The notes beneath the pieces are model-generated. The model saw only the letters and a list, made by a program, of their open reading frames with translations, was not told where the DNA came from and made no database searches. Of a DNA stretch of 14,848 nt, positions 1 through 7,423 are shown piece by piece (position 1 is the stretch's first letter; every line of letters starts with the position of its first letter). The translations under genes and the position numbers were made by a program. The stretch is from CAYOHP01 sp964403795 [NCBI: uncultured bacterium] (lineage in GTDB: Bacteria > Muiribacteriota > UBA6191 > CAZXTJ01), in assembly GCA_964403795.1 (NCBI GenBank), contig CAYOHP010000157.1, forward strand, positions 1-14,848, in the 5' to 3' direction.

Positions 1-360
1 CCCGCCCGGGTCGAGGAGCTGATCGAGACCGGTCGGGACGTCGCCAGCCTGGAGGCCCCGGTGCGGGGCACCGACGGGGTGCAGCTGGAGGAGACCCTGG
101 TCGACGGCTCCCGTCGCGAGCCGCCCGACGAGCTGGTGGCCCGCCGCGAGAAGCGCGCCATGGTCGAGGGTCTGAAGGACCTGGCGACCCGCGAGACCTG
201 GATCCTGGCCCATCGCTTCGGGCTCGCCGACGGTCGCAAGCGGTCCCGGCCCTGGATCGCCAAGGAACTCGGCATCTCGCCCGAACGGGTGCGCCAGATC
301 GAGACCGACGCCCTCGGCAAGCTGCGGCGCACCATCGAGACCCGCTCGACCCACGCCTGA
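1..360 (+). CDS. RNA polymerase sigma-70 family factor, C-terminal fragment (5' truncated by window edge)
   Basis: The frame is open from base 1 and ends at TGA 358-360, giving 119 visible residues; the start lies upstream of the window. Residues about 4-45 (VEELIETGRDVASLEAPV and an acidic 'ETLVDGS' stretch) match the end of region 3 and the linker of primary-type sigma factors. Residues about 55-113 form region 4: RETWILAHRFGL followed by a helix-turn-helix with ELGISPERVRQIE, the segment that contacts the -35 element. The RVRQIE signature is intact. The protein would direct core RNA polymerase to promoters. No anti-sigma gene is visible beside it. It could be a primary (RpoD-like) or alternative group 2/3 factor; without regions 1-2 I cannot decide, so no symbol is given. 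It converges on the next gene with only 27 bp between stop codons. Confidence 0.93.
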   Translation, partial: PARVEELIETGRDVASLEAPVRGTDGVQLEETLVDGSRREPPDELVARREKRAMVEGLKDLATRETWILAHRFGLADGRKRSRPWIAKELGISPERVRQIETDALGKLRRTIETRSTHA

Positions 361-387
361 GGTCGGTCCGCGGGATCGACGCCGGCC

Positions 388-1350
388 TCAGGAAGTCGGC
401 GTCGTCCCGGTGGGTCGGGGAGCGGCCCCCGGAGCCGGCGCGGTCCAGTCGAACCCGTCCCGTCCCCGGGTCACGAACCGCACCCTGGGCCCCTGGGGCG
501 TGTCCTCGTACCAGGCGGTGTCGGCCCGCCACTGGCGCCCGTCGGGCAGCGTCCCCACCATGTTCAGGTAGGTCCAGCGCCTGAGCCCCGGGTCCCAGAC
601 CGCCCGCTCGTAGAAGGTCTGGCCCCCGCCCTGGTAGCGGTCGTGGCCCCCCATGTAGACGACCGTGCCGTCGGCCATGCGGGTCCCGCCGCTGTTCAGG
701 CTCTGGGTGACCGGGGTCCCGGTCTGGCTCCCGGCCAACCGGATCGGCGAGCGGGTCGACCGGTCCCGGATCGGCGGCAGCTGCTCCCGCACCCGGTTCT
801 TGTGCCAGTCGACGACCTCGGGTGGCATGCCGCGGGGCGCCTCGTCGGTGAGCCGCACCCAGCCCACGCCTTCCTTCCACCAGACCCAACCGTGGCCGGG
901 CCCGTAGCGGCGTCCCAGGTCGTAGAAGAGGATCTGCTTGCCGTCGACCGTGAGGCGATGGGCCCAGGGATCGTCGGCCGCGATCGCGCTGCCGATCGGG
1001 AAGCGCCGCTCCAGATCGGCCTTGTGCCAATCGTAGCTCCGGCCCTGCGGATCGTTGACGAAGACCTCGTAGACCGGGTCCTTGCCGAGAACCAGCACCG
1101 CCAGCTGCGGGTAGCGCTGCAGCCACGACAGATCCTGGGGGAAGGCTGCCGGTGCGGCCTGGGTCGCCGCAGGAGTGCTGCCCGGGTCCTGGGGGCGTCC
1201 CGTGACGGGACGGGTGCTGGCACCTGCCGGTCCGGTCCCGCCCTGCCCGAAGACATCGCCCTGGGTGGTCGAGAGGCCGGCTCGGGCCACTCCCAGGTGC
1301 AGGACCAGGGAGGCGATTCCGGCCATGGTCAGGTATCGATTGCGAACCAT
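388..1350 (-). CDS. Secreted protein of unknown function with two DWHK-type repeats
   Basis: I do not recognise the family. The ATG at 1350 gives 320 residues starting with a classic signal peptide: MVRNRYL, a hydrophobic core and a probable cleavage after ARA at residue 24. A purine-rich GGGA lies about 7-10 bases upstream of it. A TTG at 1401 would add 17 residues that break the signal peptide, so I prefer 1350. Residues 25-70 are a low-complexity Gly/Pro/Ala/Thr linker. The globular part (about 71-305) is rich in aromatics and contains GWVWWKEGVGWVRL near 154-167. A short segment YDWHK...RRFP (about 106-118) recurs as VDWHK...EQLP (about 180-192), suggesting duplicated structural units. 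The C-terminus is a Pro/Thr tail. It is exported, probably to the periplasm or outside. It is divergent from the secreted protein at 1495. Confidence 0.75.
   Translation of the reverse strand: MVRNRYLTMAGIASLVLHLGVARAGLSTTQGDVFGQGGTGPAGASTRPVTGRPQDPGSTPAATQAAPAAFPQDLSWLQRYPQLAVLVLGKDPVYEVFVNDPQGRSYDWHKADLERRFPIGSAIAADDPWAHRLTVDGKQILFYDLGRRYGPGHGWVWWKEGVGWVRLTDEAPRGMPPEVVDWHKNRVREQLPPIRDRSTRSPIRLAGSQTGTPVTQSLNSGGTRMADGTVVYMGGHDRYQGGGQTFYERAVWDPGLRRWTYLNMVGTLPDGRQWRADTAWYEDTPQGPRVRFVTRGRDGFDWTAPAPGAAPRPTGTTPTS
769..1032 (-). repeat. Two diverged DWHK motif copies inside the secreted protein
   Basis: Residues 107-120 (bases 991-1032) and 181-194 (bases 769-810) of the 388-1350 protein both read DWHK, then a charged helix-like stretch, then a Pro-containing end (RRFPI versus EQLPP). 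The similarity is seen only at protein level and is short, so chance cannot be excluded. Confidence 0.35.
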
Positions 1351-1494
1351 CGGAGTATCCCGTCGTTCGAGAAAAGATCGAGAGGTGAAGGCTGGAAGCA
1401 ATCGTCGTGCCGAGCGTGGGAAGGGCCTCCGATGCGGGCTCTCGTCCCCGACCCGACGGGACCGTCACCCGGACTATCCAGTCGGGTGGGTACC
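1351..1494. promoter_or_regulatory. Divergent intergenic region with nested inverted repeats
   Basis: This 144-bp spacer separates two divergent secreted-protein genes and should hold promoters for both. Bases 1451-1457 (ACCCGAC) are the exact reverse complement of 1481-1487 (GTCGGGT). Inside or overlapping them are two further inverted repeats: GACGG-GA-CCGTC (1455-1466) and GACT-ATCC-AGTC (1472-1483). They lie immediately upstream of the ATG at 1495 and overlap its Shine-Dalgarno-like GGGTGGG (1484-1490). They could be operators or an mRNA leader structure. No convincing -35/-10 pair was found. Confidence 0.4.
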
Positions 1495-2259
1495 ATGATG
1501 GTCATGGTGGAACACCCGGCCCGGGCCACGGCGAGGCGACTTGGCACCCTCCTCTTCGCGGCGATCGTCGCGGTCCCGGGGTGGGCCGAGACGGCCCGGC
1601 CCGACGATTCCGCCATGGGAGCGCTGGCCGCCTTCCCCCCGAGCGTGTTCCGCTTGGCGCTCTACCGGATCGCCGGGGAGCATCCCGATCCCCGGGTGGC
1701 GCGAGCGCTGGCCCGGGTGCGGGAGCGGGCTCCCCGGCTGGTCGAGGATCCCCGCCTGTTCCGGGCGGCGCGCCTGGCCCTGGCCACCGGACGGACCGGG
1801 GAGGACCTCCCCGAGGCCAGGGGCGAGACCGGTCGGGAAGCCCGGGCGCTGCTCCGGAAGAGTCTGCCCGAAGACGTGATGACGGACCGGGGTCTGGCGG
1901 CGGCCTTCCGCCACCTGGCGGGTGCCCCGGACCTGGAGGCCCGATTGGTGCGGGAGGCCCGGGAAGTCCTCGGGCTGGAGGCGGCCCGGGACGACGAGCG
2001 GACCCGCAATGCCTGCCTCTCGGCCCAGGCGGCATGGGCGCCCGGCGGGGAACTCCCGACCTGTCCCCGGGACGGCAGCCCGCTCGCCCCCGGGGCCGAC
2101 GGCCGGCCGGGTTGCGTACACCATCGGGCCCCGACCGGTCCCACCGTTCCCGGGGCTCCCGTCCTGGAAGAGGAGCTGGAGGAGCGGAACGCCTTCGCAT
2201 GGGCCCGGGCCCAGCTCTCGGCTCGTCCGATGGCGGCGCCGATCCCCGATCCCGACTGA
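1495..2259 (+). CDS. Secreted protein with pilin-cap-like Cys/His motif; function unknown
   Basis: From the ATG at 1495 (tandem ATGs at 1495 and 1498; GGGTGGG at 1484-1490 as ribosome binding site) the protein is 254 residues. Residues 1-31 are an export signal with the hydrophobic core GTLLFAAIVAVPGWA. Residues 40-165 look mostly helical and rich in Arg, Ala, Leu and Glu. The striking part is residues 172-210: NAC (C174), then CPRDG (C190), then PGCVHH (C207, H209-H210). This spacing resembles the C-terminal segment seen in many bacterial pseudopilins ('N-x-C...CP-x-G-x...P-x-C-x-x-H'), which could bind metal or form a disulphide. However, the N-terminal prepilin motif (GFTLxE) is absent, so it is not a normal pilin. 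The C-terminus (224-254) is acidic then Pro-rich. The next gene starts 67 bp downstream on the same strand. Confidence 0.7.
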   Translation: MMVMVEHPARATARRLGTLLFAAIVAVPGWAETARPDDSAMGALAAFPPSVFRLALYRIAGEHPDPRVARALARVRERAPRLVEDPRLFRAARLALATGRTGEDLPEARGETGREARALLRKSLPEDVMTDRGLAAAFRHLAGAPDLEARLVREAREVLGLEAARDDERTRNACLSAQAAWAPGGELPTCPRDGSPLAPGADGRPGCVHHRAPTGPTVPGAPVLEEELEERNAFAWARAQLSARPMAAPIPDPD

Positions 2260-2300
2260 GCTCCCGCCCCCAAGCCTGGGAGGTCGTAGGCGGGCTCGGC

Positions 2301-2320
2301 TACTCTCGCCGCGGGGAGGA
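2301..2320 (+). promoter_or_regulatory. Possible -10 box and strong Shine-Dalgarno for the kinase gene
   Basis: TACTCT at 2301-2306 resembles a -10 hexamer but has no good -35. GGGGAGGA at 2313-2320 is a near-ideal ribosome binding site six bases before the ATG at 2327 and decides that start, since the frame is open well upstream of it. Confidence 0.5.
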
Positions 2321-2326
2321 CCCCTG

Positions 2327-4924
2327 ATGGCGTCGGGCCGCCAGAAGATCCGCTTCCCGTCCGAGCTGCTGACGCGCTACCGGCCGATCCGGCCGCTGGG
2401 CGCCGGGGGCATGGGCGCGGTCTTCCTCTGCCGCGAGCTCTCCGAATACCGCAACGTCGCCATCAAGGTGCTGCGCGACCCGCACGACGCGTCGCTCCTG
2501 GCGCGCTTCTCCCGCGAGGCCGACACCCTCTCGCGGATCCATCACCCGAACCTGCTCAGGATCATGGAGCACGGCGACACCTCGCTGGGGCCCTACATCG
2601 TCACCGAGTACCTCGAGGGCGAGCGGCTCGACGAGCTGACCGAGCCCTTCGACGTGCTGAAGTCGATGCTCCAGGTGGCCGGCGGGCTCGACGCCATGCA
2701 CGAGATGGGCTTGATCCACCGGGACGTGAAGCCCACCAACATCATGCTCACCGACGACGGGCGGGCGGTGCTCATCGATTTCGGCCTGGTGCACGCGGTC
2801 GACGACACCACCCTGACCCGGGAGGGTGCGGTGGTGGGCACCGCCTGCTTCATCGCCCCCGAGCAGATGCGGGCCGAGAAGCCGACCTCGGCGTCGGACT
2901 GGTACGGGTGGGGGATCTCGCTCTTCCAATTGCTGGAGCACCGCTTCCCCTACGACCTCCCCGACCTGCTGAAGATCGCCGGGGGCGCCGACGTCCCGGG
3001 CCCCGAGTTCCGGGCCATCGACCCGGACGGTCCGCTGGCCGAGCTGATCAGGAGAGCGATCTCGCCGGATCCCCGGAGACGTCCCCGATCCCGCGCCGAG
3101 GCCGAAGCCGTCCTCAAGGGCGAGGCACTCCCCGAGCCGCCCGCGCCGGAGGACGACGGCATCCTCTGGGTCGGAGAGGTGAAGCCGATCGGAGTGCTCC
3201 CCGCCCGGCCCCCACCGCCCGCCCCGGATCCCGCTCCCCAGGCCGAGATCCTGATCGTCGACGAGGCGGAGGAGGAGGACGAGGAGCCCGAGGACCTCGA
3301 CCACACCGAACCGAACCTCCGGACCCCGCTCCCGCCCGCGGCTCCCCCAGCGACACCCTCTGCCTCCGACCCTCCGTCGATCCCGAGAGCCGCCCCCCGG
3401 CCGCGCGGGCACCCCCCTCAGCCCACGCCTCTGCCCCCGGATCCCGAGCCCGCCCCGAGGCCGAGCCCCGTCGAAGTGGGCACCCCCACCCCCTGGCCCG
3501 ACGGCCCCCCACCCGCGGACCTGGCCCCCCCCGCGCCCCCGGAGTCCGGCATGCCCGCGCCTCCCGCTCGGACCGGAGCGCGGTCGGTGGCGGCCCAGCC
3601 CGGTGCGCCCAGGGAGCGCCCGGTTTCGCAGCCAGCGCTCGCGGTCCCGGCCCGTCCCGCGGCGGCCCTGGCACCGCGCCCGGCCGCGCCCCCACCGGGC
3701 TCGGGCACCCCGGCCTCCGATCCACCCGCCGGATGGACGGAGAACCTGCGCTCGCTGGCCCTGCCGCTCCTGGTGGGCGGAATCCTCGGGTTCGGCTGGA
3801 GCGGGCTCGGCACCCTCCGCCTCGACCCCCCGCCGCCCACCCGTCCGCCTCCCACGCCCACCGACGACCCGTCCCCGCTGCCGGTCGCCACCCCCACGCC
3901 TCCTCCGCCCGAGCCGTCCCCGGCTCCTTCCCCTTCGCCTACCCCGGCACCGCCGACCCGCGCCCCGGACCCGACCCGCGCCTCTCCCCCCACGCCCCCC
4001 GTGGTCTCGGTCCCGACCTCCCGGCCGGCGCTCCGGACTCCCGCCCCGGTAGCGGTGATGGAAGGCCACGCCTCGGCGGTCCTCTGCATGGCCAGGAGCC
4101 GCGACGGGAACCGGCTCGCGACCGGCGGCGCCGATCACGCGGTACGGCTCTACGACTTGACCTCGAACCGCCCCACCGCCCGCCTGGAGGCGAGCTGGGA
4201 ACCGGTGAGAGCCGTCGCCTTTTCCCCCGACGGCAGCCGGCTCGCCACCACCGGCTCGGAGGGCGCCATCCTGGTCTGGGACACCAAGAGCGGCGAGATC
4301 GCCGACACCCTCATGGGAGGCGACGCCGACGGAGTGGGCCTCCACTTCACGGCTGCCGAGGTGCTGCTGGCGGTCGACCAGACCGGGGGCCTCATCGAGT
4401 GGAAGCCGGGGTCCGGCGGACGCAACCGGGTGCAGCTCCCCAACTCGGGGCGCACCTCGGTGGCCCCGGCCTTCGCCCGGGCACCGGGAGCCTCGCTCTT
4501 CGTCTTCGTGCACCCCGACGGCTCGGTGGAGGCCCGCCGCGACCCGACCCGACCGGGCGTCCTGCTGGCCCCGGCCGGCCCCGAGGTGACCGCGCTCGCG
4601 ATCGCGGAAGGAGGCGCGGCGGTCGCCCTCGGCACCGTGGACGGCACCATCCCGGTCTTCACCCCCGACGGCGCCACCCTGGGACCCAAGCTCCGCATCC
4701 CGGGGATCCCCACCAGCCTGGCCCTCTCCGAGGACGGCACCCGGGTGATCGCCGGGGACGCGGCGGGACGCCTGCACCACCTCGAGGTCGCCACCGGTCG
4801 GGACGCCCCGGTCGCCCCCGGCCACAGCGGACCGGTCCGGGCGCTGGCCTTCCTCGCCGATCCCACCCGCCTCGCCAGCGGCGGCCAGGACGGCCAGGTC
4901 CGGATCTGGAGCCTGGGGCCGTAG
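2327..4924 (+). CDS. Transmembrane Hanks-type Ser/Thr protein kinase with C-terminal WD40 beta-propeller
   Basis: 865 residues. The kinase domain spans about 18-265: glycine-rich loop GAGGMG (25-30), ATP-anchoring K47 in VAIK, alpha-C E64, catalytic HRDVKPTN (131-138), DFG at 151-153 and APE at 177-179. All catalytic residues are present, so it should be active. After it come an acidic patch (about 312-326), a long Pro/Ala-rich linker, one predicted membrane helix (about 476-497, LLVGGILGFGW), a second Pro/Thr/Ser-rich linker, and residues 579-865, which divide into seven WD40-like blades (for example FSPDGSRLATTG and GHSGPVRALAF...IWSL). With the kinase cytoplasmic, the propeller would be outside the membrane and could be the sensor. 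The C-lobe is compact, with SDWYGWG in place of the usual D-x-x-S-L-G motif. A strong GGGGAGGA fixes the start. The gene converges on the next with a 17-bp gap. Confidence 0.95.
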   Translation: MASGRQKIRFPSELLTRYRPIRPLGAGGMGAVFLCRELSEYRNVAIKVLRDPHDASLLARFSREADTLSRIHHPNLLRIMEHGDTSLGPYIVTEYLEGERLDELTEPFDVLKSMLQVAGGLDAMHEMGLIHRDVKPTNIMLTDDGRAVLIDFGLVHAVDDTTLTREGAVVGTACFIAPEQMRAEKPTSASDWYGWGISLFQLLEHRFPYDLPDLLKIAGGADVPGPEFRAIDPDGPLAELIRRAISPDPRRRPRSRAEAEAVLKGEALPEPPAPEDDGILWVGEVKPIGVLPARPPPPAPDPAPQAEILIVDEAEEEDEEPEDLDHTEPNLRTPLPPAAPPATPSASDPPSIPRAAPRPRGHPPQPTPLPPDPEPAPRPSPVEVGTPTPWPDGPPPADLAPPAPPESGMPAPPARTGARSVAAQPGAPRERPVSQPALAVPARPAAALAPRPAAPPPGSGTPASDPPAGWTENLRSLALPLLVGGILGFGWSGLGTLRLDPPPPTRPPPTPTDDPSPLPVATPTPPPPEPSPAPSPSPTPAPPTRAPDPTRASPPTPPVVSVPTSRPALRTPAPVAVMEGHASAVLCMARSRDGNRLATGGADHAVRLYDLTSNRPTARLEASWEPVRAVAFSPDGSRLATTGSEGAILVWDTKSGEIADTLMGGDADGVGLHFTAAEVLLAVDQTGGLIEWKPGSGGRNRVQLPNSGRTSVAPAFARAPGASLFVFVHPDGSVEARRDPTRPGVLLAPAGPEVTALAIAEGGAAVALGTVDGTIPVFTPDGATLGPKLRIPGIPTSLALSEDGTRVIAGDAAGRLHHLEVATGRDAPVAPGHSGPVRALAFLADPTRLASGGQDGQVRIWSLGP

Positions 4925-4941
4925 GTCGGGGCTCCAGTCTC

Positions 4942-5949
4942 TCAGTACCCGAACGCCGGGAACTCGAACACCCAGCTCGCCGAGTTGTCGGCGGGGTCGG
5001 CGTCGTCGATCGTGACCGACACGCCCCCGGCCGCTCCCACCGCAACCTCGCGGTCCTCGAGCCCCAACCCCGAGGCGTCGATGCGGGCCCTCACCATGAC
5101 CTCGTCGCCGGGCTCGAGCTCGGGGGTCGACGGCTCCAGCGGTTCGAGCTTGAGGCGCGGATCGAGGCCCGGGTCCAGCCACCACGAGACGGGGGCCGCG
5201 GGGGCCGCCTTCCCCCCCAGGTTCTGGATGGTGGCGATCACCTCCCAGGTGTCGTCGTCCTCCTGGAGGGCCTCGGCCGCCACCACCGTGAGCTCGTACC
5301 GGTCCGTCAGGTCGATGGCGGTCGGCTCGGGCAGGTCCCTGGGAAGGCTGGTCGCGGCGCCCCCGGGCACCGAACCCAGGGCCCCGGTCGGCGAACCCGC
5401 CCCGACGCCCATGGCCAGGGCGGCCTCCCCGGTCACCGATCGGGTCCGCTCGAAGCTCTCCATCGATTCGATCCGGAGCACCCCCGAGGGGAGCGCGAAC
5501 TCGGCGCTGTCCTCGTCGTCCTGGGGCGATCCATCGCTCCAGCGCTCGGGCGACCCGTCCTCGGGCTCGATCCAGACCTGCACCGTGGCCCGGTACCTCC
5601 CCGGGAGGGGCGGCGCGCCCTCGGCCGCCTCGGGGACCTCGAACACGGTTTCATGCTCGGTGCCGGGAGTCGGGCTCTCCTCGAGGACCCGCACCGGGCC
5701 GTCCTCGAACTGGAGGCAGGCGGTGGCCCTGAGCACCCCGGCCCCGTCCTGCGGGGACCGATCGACCCGGAAGCGGACCCGGGTCTTCCGGGCGTCCACG
5801 GGTCCCAGGCCGAGTATCGAGACCGAGACGTCAGAATCCTCGGAGACACCGGTGGCCTCGACCGGGTCGCAGACCGATCTCAATTCGTCGGCGACCAGGG
5901 GGGCGGCTCCGGCCAACCACCACGCCAGGATGACGAGTCGGAACGCCAC
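4942..5949 (-). CDS. Secreted protein with C-terminal CARDB-like (Ig-fold) domain
   Basis: 335 residues from a GTG at 5949, chosen because GAGGGGA sits eight bases upstream and because it gives a clean signal peptide (MAFRLVILAWWLAGAAPLVA, cleavage near residue 20). Residues 21-130 look beta-rich (LRATACLQF, YRATVQVWIEP) and may be a first sandwich domain. Residues 216-335 resemble a CARDB-type adhesion/Ig-like domain: YELTVVAAEA, then IATIQNLGGKAA, ELEPGDEV, and a late DDADPADNSASW, the position where CARDB domains carry the conserved Asp/Asn. Such domains usually bind proteins or cell-surface components outside the cell. The gene lies between two kinase genes and converges on the first, so it may be an extracytoplasmic partner; that is inference from position only. 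The CARDB assignment is by pattern and not certain. Confidence 0.75.
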   Translation of the reverse strand: MAFRLVILAWWLAGAAPLVADELRSVCDPVEATGVSEDSDVSVSILGLGPVDARKTRVRFRVDRSPQDGAGVLRATACLQFEDGPVRVLEESPTPGTEHETVFEVPEAAEGAPPLPGRYRATVQVWIEPEDGSPERWSDGSPQDDEDSAEFALPSGVLRIESMESFERTRSVTGEAALAMGVGAGSPTGALGSVPGGAATSLPRDLPEPTAIDLTDRYELTVVAAEALQEDDDTWEVIATIQNLGGKAAPAAPVSWWLDPGLDPRLKLEPLEPSTPELEPGDEVMVRARIDASGLGLEDREVAVGAAGGVSVTIDDADPADNSASWVFEFPAFGY

Positions 5950-6145
5950 GGGACATCCCCTCGACCGGGTCCTTCCCAGCCTACACCGCCCGCATCCGGA
6001 GCGTGTTCCGGAGTGAAGCCCAGTTCTCAGGTCGTGTCACCCTGGCTTCCCGCCCACCCCGGGCGCTTTCCCCGGGACCCACTCGGGAAGCCCCGGGACA
6101 CCCCACGACCAGATCCGGCACGCGCTTTGCATCCTTCCCCCCTCG
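5950..6145. promoter_or_regulatory. Divergent intergenic region between CARDB-like gene and second kinase
   Basis: This 196-bp stretch is the longest gap in the window. On the minus strand TAGGCT (plus-strand 5978-5983) is a possible -10 for the 5949 gene, giving a leader of about 20 bases that includes GAGGGGA. An inverted repeat CCGGA-GCGTGT-TCCGG (5996-6011) falls at the -35 position, and TCCGGAG is also repeated directly (5995-6001 and 6007-6013), so a regulator could bind there. On the plus side I see no Shine-Dalgarno and no clear -10 before the ATG at 6146. Confidence 0.4.
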
Positions 6146-7381
6146 ATGGCTGCCCTCACCCCGCACCGCGATCCCCTCGACAGCTGGAGCGACATCGACT
6201 TCCGCTTCCTGGCGTCGGGCGGGGCGGCCGCGGTCCCCAGCGAGGAGTCCCCCCAGCCGCCGCTCGACCTGCCCGTCGGGAAGTCCCGCTCGCTGGCCCC
6301 CAAGGTGACCTTCCCGCCCTCGTTGCTCCCCGACTACGCCCCGATCCGGCTCCTGGGGGTGGGCGGTATGGGAGCGGTCTTCCTGGCCAAGGACCGCAAG
6401 CTCGACCGGCTGGTGGCGCTGAAGGTGGCCCAGGAGGCCGCCAACCCGGTCCATGCCGAGCGCTTCCTCCGGGAGGCCGCCGGGCTCTCCCGGGTCCGGC
6501 ACCCCAACCTGCCCGCCATCTACACCTTCGGCCGGGCCGGCACCGTGCCCTTCATGGCCCTCGAGTACCTGGAAGGCGAGCCGCTCCACCAGGTCCCCCT
6601 GCCCTTCGACCCGCTGCCGGCGATGCTGCAGGTCGCGGAGGCCCTGGCCGAGATCCACGCCCAGGGGATGGTCCACCGGGACGTGAAGCCCGCCAACATC
6701 ATGCTGACCCGCGACGGCCGGGCGGTGCTGGTCGACTTCGGCCTGGTCTGGGACGCCCAGCAGTCGGCGCTGACCCGCACCGGCAAGGTGGTCGGCACCA
6801 TGAACTTCCTGGCGCCCGAGCAGCTCTGCCACGCCAAGCCCTCGCCGGCCTCCGACTGGTACGCCTGGGGCGTGACCCTCTTCGCCCTGATCGAGCGCGG
6901 CTATCCCTATCCGGTGAAGGACCTGGTCGAGGCCGCCCGCCGCGACCAGCCCCTGGCCCCCGCCTTCGCGACCATCGGCGCCACCTCTCCCATGGCCCGG
7001 CTGCTGCGGCGCTGCCTCTCGCTCGACCCGGAGCGACGCCCCCGCTCCCGGGCCGAGATCGAGGCCCAGCTGCAGGACGCCGAGGTCGGGGAGGCCACCA
7101 GTCCCGACCTTCCCTCGCTGCCGCCTTCCACCGCCATCCCTACCGGGTCCTCGCCGGGCCGCCGCCCCACCCGACCGCTCCTCGGCGAGTCCTCGCCCGG
7201 TCGCCGCCCGTCCCGCCCGTCCCCGTCCGTCCCGCCCGTGGCGCCGCCTCCACCCCTGGTGATCGCCGCCACTCCGACCCCCTCGCTGCCCCGCCCGCAC
7301 TGGATGGGGCCGCTGGACCGCCGCCTCTCGGCCTGGCTCACCCCGCTCGCCGACCTGCTGGTGCGCCTGGCCGGAGCCTAG
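6146..7381 (+). CDS. Hanks-type Ser/Thr protein kinase, soluble paralogue
   Basis: 411 residues. A 60-residue N-terminal extension precedes the kinase domain (about 64-310): glycine loop GVGGMG (71-76), K93 in VALK, alpha-C E110, HRDVKPANI (177-185), DFG 197-199 and APE 223-225. All catalytic residues are intact. The start of the domain (FPPSLLPDYAPIRLLGVGGMG), SDWYAWG and the DPERRPRSRAE end closely match the kinase at 2327, so the two are paralogues. Unlike that protein, it has no membrane helix or propeller. After the domain comes a Pro/Ser/Arg-rich tail with two copies of SSPGRRPxRP (335-344, 349-358) and a short amphipathic C-terminus (LSAWLTPLADLLVRLAG) that might dock to a membrane or partner. 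No ribosome binding site is visible before the ATG; the first ATG also gives a plausible N-terminus, but a later start cannot be excluded. Confidence 0.94.
   Translation: MAALTPHRDPLDSWSDIDFRFLASGGAAAVPSEESPQPPLDLPVGKSRSLAPKVTFPPSLLPDYAPIRLLGVGGMGAVFLAKDRKLDRLVALKVAQEAANPVHAERFLREAAGLSRVRHPNLPAIYTFGRAGTVPFMALEYLEGEPLHQVPLPFDPLPAMLQVAEALAEIHAQGMVHRDVKPANIMLTRDGRAVLVDFGLVWDAQQSALTRTGKVVGTMNFLAPEQLCHAKPSPASDWYAWGVTLFALIERGYPYPVKDLVEAARRDQPLAPAFATIGATSPMARLLRRCLSLDPERRPRSRAEIEAQLQDAEVGEATSPDLPSLPPSTAIPTGSSPGRRPTRPLLGESSPGRRPSRPSPSVPPVAPPPPLVIAATPTPSLPRPHWMGPLDRRLSAWLTPLADLLVRLAGA
7148..7219 (+). repeat. Imperfect repeat encoding SSPGRRPxRP in kinase tail
   Basis: Residues 335-344 and 349-358 of the soluble kinase read SSPGRRPTRP and SSPGRRPSRP, separated by LLGE. 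The Ser/Thr sites beside basic and Pro residues could be autophosphorylation or docking sites; that is inference. Confidence 0.7.
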
Positions 7382-7411
7382 GCCGGCCCCGAACGCACGT
7401 TTCCGGGGTGT

Positions 7412-7417
7412 TAGCAT
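7412..7417 (+). promoter_or_regulatory. Putative -10 box for leaderless recQ transcription
   Basis: TAGCAT ends exactly six bases before the recQ ATG at 7424 and no Shine-Dalgarno is close to that ATG. This is the geometry expected of a leaderless mRNA starting at the A of ATG. The -35 region is not recognisable. A weak hairpin (CCCCG 7387-7391 with CGGGG 7404-7408) just upstream could end the kinase transcript but lacks a T-run. Confidence 0.4.
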
Positions 7418-7423
7418 TGCGAT

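Noticed and set aside
3160-4040. Proline-rich repeats as a possible nucleotide-level repeat array
   Set aside because: The stretch is low-complexity Pro/Ala/Ser/Thr coding sequence in a kinase linker with no regular repeat unit.
2300-5185. 961-residue open frame on the minus strand overlapping the kinase gene
   Set aside because: It is antisense to a clearly recognisable kinase-WD40 gene, has Arg/Gly-rich low-complexity composition and no domain signature. High GC leaves few stop codons, so such shadows are expected.
7387-7408. Hairpin CCCCG/CGGGG as an intrinsic terminator after the second kinase
   Set aside because: The stem is imperfect once extended, no T-run follows and it overlaps the probable recQ promoter region; kept only as a remark.
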